A stretch of 64,000 bases of DNA from Clostridiales bacterium PH28_bin88 (GTDB taxonomy: Bacteria; Bacillota; PH28-bin88). The number at the start of each line of letters is the position of its first letter. The first letter of the stretch is position 1. The notes beneath the pieces are model-generated. The model ran no database searches and had not been told where the DNA came from. It worked only from the letters and a program-made list of their open reading frames with translations. The position numbers were made by a program, and so were the translations under genes. This document shows positions 58,506-64,000 of this stretch, in pieces. The stretch spans positions 1 to 64,000 of the forward strand of contig LAKY01000007.1 of assembly GCA_000987045.1 (NCBI GenBank), written 5' to 3'.

Positions 58506-60029
58506 ATGTCTAACCTTAGACCCACCCTGCAGACGAAGTTGATGGTGATCCTGTGGATCGGGGTGTTCAACCTGCTGGCCGTGTATGGTTACCTTGCCAT
58601 TCACCAGTTAAGGGAACAGGTGGTACTGGAACTCACCAGCAAGGGTGAAGCGCTGGCCGTCGCCGGGGCCATAGGTATTCAGGTGCTGGCCGAGCAGCAC
58701 ATCAAAAACGGTGTTGCCCTCAGCGACGGGACATTCTTGAGCGGCCCCGAACTGGAAGCGGCCCTTTTTGATGATACCCTCACCCCGCTCCCGGGTTCAG
58801 CGGAGGCGGTTAACCGGCGTGGGTACGGGCCGGACCAGACAGTTACCCGCTTTGACGGAATCATGATCTCCCGGCAGGATTATGAGCTTAAGTATACCTC
58901 GGCTTACGACCGCTATACCGATGAGTACTGGCAGGATTTTATCGACGCCTTCGCCAGGGAACCCGACGTGGTTTTCGCTATCCCGGTCGCTTACTCTCCT
59001 GACCCCGCTCGCCATGGATTTGTGGCCACCCACAACAGCCGTTACAGTATCCTGGACCCGGAGAAGTCCAGGGACCAGTGGGGAGAGTCCGGGCTATTAA
59101 GCGCGAAAAACAGGGCCAACCGGGTTTTTAATGACCAGGCGGGGGCTGCCGCCGCCGCCAACACCGGTACCGGCGAACCCCTCAAAACCGTCTACCAACG
59201 GCTGGTAGACGGTGAACCCGTAAACACGTGGGATATCTCCTACCCGATTTTTATCAACGGCAGGCACTGGGGGGGGTTCCGAGTCGCCATCTCTATGGCC
59301 AGCGCCGACGCCCTGATCAGAAAGCGCGGCCAGCAAATGGGGCTGGGCTTGGGGGCTTTCGCCGTCTCCGTCCTGCTGCTCCTTTACGCCACCACCTCCC
59401 TGCTGCTGGGTAAACCCTCCCGCTTACCGGGTTTTCCCCGCTTATCCCGGACGACCGGGCAGGCGCCACTTTCCGCCGGGGCAGACCCGGGATCCGGTAC
59501 CCCTCCGGTGGGACACCACCCACCGGCAGCTTACAGCAGGCAGCCGGAGTTGATCAGGGATGAGCTTACCGGCGTATTCAACTCCCGCTATTTCCAGCAA
59601 CAGCTGGTGGCCGAACTGGAAAAGGCCGCAAAAAACAACTCCTCTTTGGCCATGGCAATTTTCGACCTTGACCGCTTCAAGTCTTTTAACCAGGTCTATG
59701 GCCATTCAGCCGGTAACCAGGCCCTCCAGCGCCTGGCAGGCATCATTCATGGTAGCGCCCGGCCCGGTGACCTGGTGGCCCGCTGGGGTGGGGACGCCTT
59801 TGCCATGATCCTCCCCGGAACCCAACCCGAGGAGGCTTTACCCATCGTAGTACGCGTCATGGACCGGGTCAGGTCCGCGCCCTTTACGGGCGACGCGTCC
59901 ATGATGACCATTAGTGTGGGCATGTCGGGGTACCACGGGGAAAAACCCTCGGAGTTTCTGGCCAAGGTCCAACGGGCGCTGGAACGGGCCAAACAGGGCG
60001 GCCGCAACCGTTACGTCATTATAGATTAA
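58506..60029 (+). CDS. Membrane sensor protein with GGDEF domain carrying GGDAF
   Basis: About 507 residues. An N-terminal membrane helix (KLMVILWIGVFNLLAVYGYLA) is followed by an extracellular Cache-like sensor of about 230 residues (YDRYTDEYWQDFI, THNSRYSILDPEKSRDQWGESG, NRANRVFND, WDISYPIFINGRHWGGFRVAIS), a second helix (LGLGAFAVSVLLLLYATTSLL), a Pro-rich linker, and a GGDEF domain with DELTGVFNSRYFQQQL and FDLDRFKSFNQVYGH. The active-site motif reads GGDAF, with the fourth residue changed from Glu to Ala; RPGD of the inhibitory site is intact. ATG 58506 is preferred over GTG 58497. Confidence 0.88.
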   Translation: MSNLRPTLQTKLMVILWIGVFNLLAVYGYLAIHQLREQVVLELTSKGEALAVAGAIGIQVLAEQHIKNGVALSDGTFLSGPELEAALFDDTLTPLPGSAEAVNRRGYGPDQTVTRFDGIMISRQDYELKYTSAYDRYTDEYWQDFIDAFAREPDVVFAIPVAYSPDPARHGFVATHNSRYSILDPEKSRDQWGESGLLSAKNRANRVFNDQAGAAAAANTGTGEPLKTVYQRLVDGEPVNTWDISYPIFINGRHWGGFRVAISMASADALIRKRGQQMGLGLGAFAVSVLLLLYATTSLLLGKPSRLPGFPRLSRTTGQAPLSAGADPGSGTPPVGHHPPAAYSRQPELIRDELTGVFNSRYFQQQLVAELEKAAKNNSSLAMAIFDLDRFKSFNQVYGHSAGNQALQRLAGIIHGSARPGDLVARWGGDAFAMILPGTQPEEALPIVVRVMDRVRSAPFTGDASMMTISVGMSGYHGEKPSEFLAKVQRALERAKQGGRNRYVIID

Positions 60030-60065
60030 GCCTGCCGGCTATGCTGTTCAATTCGGCCATGGAGA

Positions 60066-60098
60066 AAGAGGCTGGGGGAATCACCTCCAGCCTTTCTT
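60066..60098 (+). terminator. Rho-independent terminator of the GGDEF gene
   Basis: AGGCTGG (60069-60075) pairs with CCAGCCT (60087-60093), followed by TTCTTGCTC. Confidence 0.7.
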
Positions 60099-60129
60099 GC
60101 TCGTACCCTGATGTTTGTGCGTTTCCCTT

Positions 60130-60648
60130 TTACCGGTCGAAATAGATACTCTTGCCCGTGGCGGAGATAGGTACTCCCACCACCAGTTGGCCTTCGATCA
60201 TCCCCAACTGCCTGGCAACTACGCCGACCCGGTACATGATGCGGTTGTCAGCGTTCAGGATACTGGCGGTCTTTACCGCCGACCCCAGGGCGATCCCCAG
60301 GTCCAGAACCCGCCACGCACACCATGGCCCGTCAAACTCGGATCCTGCTACGGGATCGGGCAGTTCGGCACACTTGCTGTAGCCGCATGCGCCACAGTTC
60401 AGCCCGGTTGTCTTGGCGTCCTTCAAGGCCAGCAGCAATACCGCACCGGAATTCCTGACGTTATTTCCGTCCCGGTCAAAGTTGGTCTTGCCGCTTCTCT
60501 GCCCATAGGCCAGCATGGCGTCGGCCAGGCGGTTCAGGTCATCCCCCTTTACTACTTTAATTTCCACGAAGTCCTTCCCGGCCGCCTTTGGGGCGGTGCG
60601 TGCGGACAGCGCCATCAACTGGGCCACTGTCTCCATGATTTCCATCAT
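60130..60648 (-). CDS. DUF2148 ferredoxin-like domain protein
   Basis: 172 residues. The conserved cysteine cluster GLNCGACGYSKC, then a later Cys in the GPWCAWRVLDLGIALGSAVKTA segment, and RVGVVARQLGMIEGQLVVGVPISATGKSIYFDR define DUF2148. The cysteines suggest an iron-sulfur cluster. The family is common in anaerobes and has no assigned reaction. ATG 60648 follows GGAGG. Confidence 0.9.
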   Translation of the reverse strand: MMEIMETVAQLMALSARTAPKAAGKDFVEIKVVKGDDLNRLADAMLAYGQRSGKTNFDRDGNNVRNSGAVLLLALKDAKTTGLNCGACGYSKCAELPDPVAGSEFDGPWCAWRVLDLGIALGSAVKTASILNADNRIMYRVGVVARQLGMIEGQLVVGVPISATGKSIYFDR

Positions 60649-60683
60649 TCACCAACCTCCTAAAAACTGTGTTATATAGATAG

Positions 60684-60719
60684 CCCGGGCAATGCGTTCT
60701 TATACACCTTGCCCGGCCA
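60684..60719 (-). terminator. Stem-loop after the GH18 gene
   Basis: GCCCGGGCAA and TTGCCCGGCC arms enclose about 16 bases; on the minus strand the tail is TATCTATATAAC. It lies 12 bases after the GH18 stop and before the DUF2148 gene. Confidence 0.6.
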
Positions 60720-60730
60720 TCTCAGCCGTA

Positions 60731-62131
60731 TTAATTAGAAACTGAAGATGCTCCCGTTCCCCGGTGCAGGGGGTCCAGGGTTTGCCTGATCGCCTGCCAT
60801 AACTCCGGCGGTATAATGCCCAGTCTCCAGAGGGCAATCCCCCCGAGGTTATATTTCTTCACGACCTCCAGCTTTCCCGTTATGCTGGCGGCGTCTTCGT
60901 ACCAGACCTGGTGGTCCACCCCATCAGCAGAGGTATACCTGAAATATGGCGACCAGGCGCTGCTGTCCCACAAGGTGGACGCTGCCTGTTGCCCTGCCAG
61001 GGACTTCACCCCTTCCAGGTCCAGGGTCTTGGCCTGACCCCCGTCAGGCCAGTCGTACCCGTAGATGCCCATGCCCAGCAGGAGCTTTTCCGCCGGCACC
61101 AGGCCGGATGCGTAGTTGACCACTTCTTCCACCCAATTCAACGGGCCGATTGGCCCGGAGACGCCCCCCGGGTAATGCTTGTCGTAGGCCATCAGGATCA
61201 AGTAATCGGCATGCTGTCCCAGGCCGGCATAGTCGTAACCCTGCCGCCAGCTCACCTCGGAATCCTTGGCAGGCACCGAGAGAATTACTTGCCAGCCGCG
61301 AGGGCGCAACTCCGTAACCAACTCCGCTACCAGGTCCACATAAGCTTGGCGCTCGGTTGCGGGGACACCTTCCAGGTCCAGGTTTATTCCGGTGTAGCCC
61401 CCTTCTGCCAACAACCGCTTGATCGTCTCCACTGCCTGGGTGCGGGATTCGGGTGTTGCCAGCATAGCTCGGATAGCCGAAGGGTCCTGGGAGAAAACGA
61501 GGGCGTACGCAGATATACCGGCCTCCCCGGCTAGACCCTGCCCCATGGGAAACAGGACCTTGTCCCGGATGATGCCCTCCGCGTCCAGTATGTACGAGAA
61601 AAATGACACGCCTGTGATTGTTGCCCGGTTCTGTTCCAGGGATTCCAGGGACTTGGAGTCCACGTAGTAGCCGTGGATCTCCTTAGCCGGTTTGCGGGGG
61701 GACAGCGAATCGATCAAAACGGTGGAGCTGCCGCCGTCCCAGGTCACCGCCGCACCCAGCGCCTGGGTGATAAACCTCAGGGGTACCATCGTCCGGCCGC
61801 CGGTGATTGTCGCCGGGACATCCAGGATATACTCGACCCCGTTGACCCTGGCCGCCGGGTTATCCACGGGCAGTACAACGCTGGTGGCGCCCCGCTCAAT
61901 GAACACGGCCCGCGCTTCCTGGTTCCACCCCACCCGGGCTCCCAGCCGCTCAAAGACCGAGCGCAGGGGTACCATGGTCCGCCCCGCTCTAATCTCGGGC
62001 CGCACGTCATCAAAAGATAACTCCTCACCGTCAAGCACCACCCGGATGACCGGTTCCCCCGCCGCAGCGGGTAATGCCCACGAACCCAGCAACCATACGG
62101 CCGCAACCAGTATAGAGATCAGTTTCCGCAC
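60731..62131 (-). CDS. Exported glycosyl hydrolase family 18 protein with stalk (copper amine oxidase N-terminal) domain
   Basis: 466 residues. Signal peptide (LISILVAAVWLLGSWALPAAA). Residues about 30-145 are two copper-amine-oxidase N-terminal/stalk repeats (AGRTMVPLRSVFERLGARVGW, GGRTMVPLRFITQALGAAVTWD). The rest is a GH18 barrel of the YaaH/cortex-hydrolase type, with the catalytic strand GYTGINLDLEGV (Glu as acid; the full DxxDxDxE is reduced), LILMAYDKHYPGGVSGPI and GGIALWRLG. It probably cleaves peptidoglycan or chitin-like glycans at the cell surface. GTG 62131. Confidence 0.88.
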   Translation of the reverse strand: MRKLISILVAAVWLLGSWALPAAAGEPVIRVVLDGEELSFDDVRPEIRAGRTMVPLRSVFERLGARVGWNQEARAVFIERGATSVVLPVDNPAARVNGVEYILDVPATITGGRTMVPLRFITQALGAAVTWDGGSSTVLIDSLSPRKPAKEIHGYYVDSKSLESLEQNRATITGVSFFSYILDAEGIIRDKVLFPMGQGLAGEAGISAYALVFSQDPSAIRAMLATPESRTQAVETIKRLLAEGGYTGINLDLEGVPATERQAYVDLVAELVTELRPRGWQVILSVPAKDSEVSWRQGYDYAGLGQHADYLILMAYDKHYPGGVSGPIGPLNWVEEVVNYASGLVPAEKLLLGMGIYGYDWPDGGQAKTLDLEGVKSLAGQQAASTLWDSSAWSPYFRYTSADGVDHQVWYEDAASITGKLEVVKKYNLGGIALWRLGIIPPELWQAIRQTLDPLHRGTGASSVSN

Positions 62132-62304
62132 GTATTCCGCCCCTCATGCTCGGATTTTCCCCGGGCATACTTCTACAGGCGGTAAACTAATTCCTGCCAC
62201 CTTACCCACATCTGCGTTGTGAAAAACTTCCGGTGGCATTGTGGAGGGGCATTGAGTATGCGCTACAGTTAGGCGCCAGGGCGCGCAGAAGCCTCCATAA
62301 GCGA

Positions 62305-62340
62305 CAAAAAGGCGGGGGTATAGATATATACCCTTCCGCC
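62305..62340 (-). terminator. Rho-independent terminator of the small coiled-coil membrane protein gene
   Basis: On the minus strand GGCGG..GGGTATAT and ATACCCCCGCC arms are followed by TTTTTGTCGC. It lies about 20 bases after the stop at 62362. Confidence 0.85.
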
Positions 62341-62361
62341 TACTCACAGGGCAAATCTGGT

Positions 62362-62670
62362 TCACCTGAACAGCCACGACGCCAGGGCCACGGCTACCCC
62401 GGCCACGGCCACGATGGTCCCGATTATCCAGCGGGTGGTGCTGTGTAACTCCTGATGTAAACCGTCAATTTTGGCGTCAATTATTGCGTCCATTTCCCGG
62501 CGTAAGCCGTCAATTTTGGTATCGAGCTTTTCGTCAAGTTTGCCCAGCTTGTCGTCCAGCTTAACCAATTGCTGCATAATCATGTTGAACGGGTCAAAGG
62601 AGGTGCGGAAGGTGAATCCCTGCTCCTCGCTACCTGCAGCCAGTTGCTTTCTGGTTTCTTCCTCAACCAC
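62362..62670 (-). CDS. Small coiled-coil protein with C-terminal membrane helix
   Basis: About 102 residues from GTG 62670 (GGAGGGGAGGC upstream; TTG 62676 also possible). A heptad segment (LVKLDDKLGKLDEKLDTKIDGLRREMDAIIDAKIDGL, read as repeats of KLDxKL and DAKIDGL) leads to one membrane helix (WIIGTIVAVAGVAVALASWLF). The layout resembles DUF1640 or holin-associated XhlA-like proteins. No phage genes are near. Function unknown. Confidence 0.65.
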   Translation of the reverse strand: MVEEETRKQLAAGSEEQGFTFRTSFDPFNMIMQQLVKLDDKLGKLDEKLDTKIDGLRREMDAIIDAKIDGLHQELHSTTRWIIGTIVAVAGVAVALASWLFR

Positions 62671-62873
62671 AGCCAAACCGCCTCCCCTCCTTTGCCCATA
62701 TTCTACCACGTTAGCGGGATTTGAGGCAACATCTTTGGTTAATGAACTGGGCCGGGGACAGTCCTTCGGGTCACTGCTCCTAAATTTTTTTTGCCGGGGG
62801 GGTTGTCAAAAACACCACCTATTTACTCTTTATATAGTAGAGGGGGTGGACAAGGATGAAGGGAGGTGAGGAT

Positions 62874-63071
62874 GATGAATTATCCCTAGAAAGTTATCGT
62901 CGCAACGGTCCTGGAAGAGCGAACGGAACAGGAAGTCGCTAATGAAATGGGGGTGAGCAAGCAGGCGGTGAACAGAATGAAAGAGCGAGCGTTAAACAAG
63001 TTGAGAAAAGATTTGTCCTGGACGAGCCCACCGGCAAGTATAGCCTGATCCAGGACGGGCAATTACGTTAA
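62874..63071 (+). pseudogene. Remnant of a sigma-70 region 4-like helix-turn-helix protein
   Basis: GGGAGGTGAGGATGATG provides a good start at 62874, but the frame stops after four codons (TAG). Just after it the frame encodes VIVATVLEERTEQEVANEMG, SKQAVNRMKERALNKLRKDL, a region-4-like helix-turn-helix. A further frame change near 63015 continues as FVLDEPTGKYSLIQDGQLR up to a stop. A nonsense mutation and a frameshift thus break a gene of about 65 residues. Confidence 0.6.
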
Positions 63072-63206
63072 GTCAAAGGCAAGATGGTTATTTTAAACAG
63101 TTGGTAGACAACAAAAAACCTTGGTTAGGTTGTGACCTCAATCACTGTCTTTTACAGAGTGAGAGGTGCGCACCCTCACTAGAAAAAAAGTAAGGAGGAA
63201 GCAAAA

Positions 63207-63518
63207 ATGCCAGCGACAACTTATCGTACAGAAACTCATTATGGGGTAACTGTTCACATTATTAAAACGCCGCCCGAAAATATTCAGATGAAGTTAATTC
63301 AAAAAAACATTTGGGACTCGCCTGGAGATTATGGAACCAATGCAAACTTCTTTGGGGGTCTATCTGCAATTTACGGTATTTGTATCAATGGAAATACTCC
63401 TGTTGGGTCTTGGCCTGAAAACAATGGCTCAACTAATGGAAGATTAAATTCCGTTATCTTAACCTTGTTTTCTCCATCAAACTTCCATATTTCCAACGGA
63501 CCATCTTTGTCATGTTGA
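63207..63518 (+). pseudogene. Truncated phosphodiester glycosidase-like protein
   Basis: ATG 63207 has an excellent site (AAGGAGGAAG). The first 75 residues look like the start of a phosphodiester glycosidase (NAGPA-like) domain: TETHYGVTVHIIKTPPENIQMK, NFFGG and INGNTPVGSWPENNGSTNGR. Beyond about 63450 the frame is the antisense of a beta-propeller gene on the other strand (VILTLFSPSNFHISNGPSLSC), so the true C-terminus is lost. GC is visibly lower than in the rest of the window. Confidence 0.55.
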
Positions 63519-63829
63519 TAAGCAATAAAATACAGGTCTTTGCTATCCAGTGACCATTGGATTGGAACCTCTGTCACTCTATCATCAAGGGAAAACAATT
63601 CCTTCGAAATGAGTTTCGGTCCTGTAACGATTTCGGAAGGAACAAGGGTTCTTTGGGGTTCTTCTGCTCCTTGGTTAGCGTAGCCTTCAATTGCCAATGC
63701 TACGAAAAATGTAGTTACTACTAGGATGCGATTTATCCGTTTAAACAGTGGGGCTAGTCTGAAAACCACTCTTCTCTTGAATAAAAGGAATAAAAGGCAA
63801 ATCGACGTAAACAGTCTTATTATTCGCAT
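63371..63829 (-). pseudogene. Truncated TolB/WD-like beta-propeller protein
   Basis: Read from the right, the frame has a hydrophobic helix (ILVVTTFFVALAIEGYANQ) and then VTEVPIQWSLDSKDLYFIAYQHDKDGPLEIWKFDGENKVKIT (cited in parts, WSLDSKDLYFIAY and LEIWKFDGENKVKI), a propeller blade as in TolB-like exported proteins. After about 63450 it runs into the antisense of the glycosidase-like fragment. Only one or two blades remain, so it is not a complete propeller. Its true start is unclear. Confidence 0.5.
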
Positions 63830-63960
63830 CCCAATGTACCTTCGCCCCGAGGGTTTCGGTTACAACCTCACTGGTACCATAGTTCGGCCATTGACAATTT
63901 GCTCTGGCGTATCCGGGTGATTTCCTTAACGTTCACCACCAGCCGGAGGGCGTTTGCTCC
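63780..63960 (-). pseudogene. Fragment of a copper amine oxidase N-terminal (stalk) domain, frameshifted
   Basis: On the minus strand VNGRTMVPVRL is followed, after a one-base frame change near 63870, by TETLGAKVHWDANNKTVYVDLPFI. Together these form one stalk-domain repeat like those in the GH18 protein at 60731-62131. No intact gene surrounds it inside the window. It adds to the cluster of broken exported-protein genes at this edge. Confidence 0.6.
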
Positions 63961-64000
63961 TTAGACCGTGTTCGCCCAAAACAGTATTACTCCCAAATAC

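Noticed and set aside
1-64000. tRNA or rRNA genes
   Set aside because: I looked for the T-loop GGTTCRA pattern with a matching acceptor stem and for conserved rRNA segments and found none convincing.

Overview
The window looks like the chromosome of an anaerobic, probably thermophilic, low-branching Firmicute (Clostridia, Peptococcaceae/Moorellaceae-like). This is inferred from the high GC (around 58% by eye), strong GGAGG ribosome binding sites with many GTG and TTG starts, SLH and 'copper amine oxidase N-terminal' stalk domains on exported proteins, small membrane microproteins, and a folate-linked histidine catabolism that fits an acetogenic or syntrophic C1 economy. The species cannot be named from the sequence.

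Layout. 0.1-7.3 kb: a CapA-like protein, a DUF4258/YgiT toxin-antitoxin-like pair behind a near-consensus promoter, PhzF, a MocR-type regulator, a frameshifted AzlC with AzlD, and a deletion chimera of a radical SAM protein with a DUF169 protein. 7.4-11.8 kb: type IIA topoisomerase subunits (ParC/ParE-like). 12-13.4 kb: small coiled-coil and hypothetical proteins. 13.5-25.4 kb: a CRISPR array of 27 identical 37-bp repeats, its leader and a six-gene type III operon. 25.9-27.1 kb: a degraded SLH protein gene and microproteins. 27.1-33.3 kb: a BMP-type ABC importer with a dihydropyrimidinase-like enzyme. 33.6-37.1 kb: a zinc-ribbon protein, an LpdD-like protein, a DUF2889 protein and a diguanylate cyclase. 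37.3-50.2 kb: histidine/urocanate degradation (fchA, ftcD, hutI, hutU, a regulator and a second hutU) collinear with a LivJHMGF-type importer. 50.4-62.7 kb: mostly housekeeping or conserved hypothetical genes, a large SLH protein, D-amino-acid aminotransferase, a second GGDEF protein and a GH18 hydrolase. 62.8-64 kb: an AT-richer patch of broken genes.

The most interesting system is the CRISPR locus. Its effector genes are multi-domain fusions: a Cas7-Cas5(Csx10)-Cas11-like protein, a double Cas7, and a Cas7-like RAMP carrying an N-terminal cold-shock domain. They sit with a Csx19-like protein, a short Cas10 that keeps the cyclase GGDD motif but has no HD nuclease domain, and a CARF-HEPN protein. 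This resembles the fused-subunit type III-D variant, combined here with a complete-looking cyclic-oligoadenylate signalling branch. No adaptation genes (cas1/cas2) and no cas6 are visible.

A second theme is decay. At least four loci (azlC, the radical SAM/DUF169 chimera, the YcdB-SLH gene and the right-hand end) show frameshifts or internal deletions joining unrelated halves. Third, a large apparent operon joins amino-acid import to urocanate breakdown and delivers formimino carbon to tetrahydrofolate.
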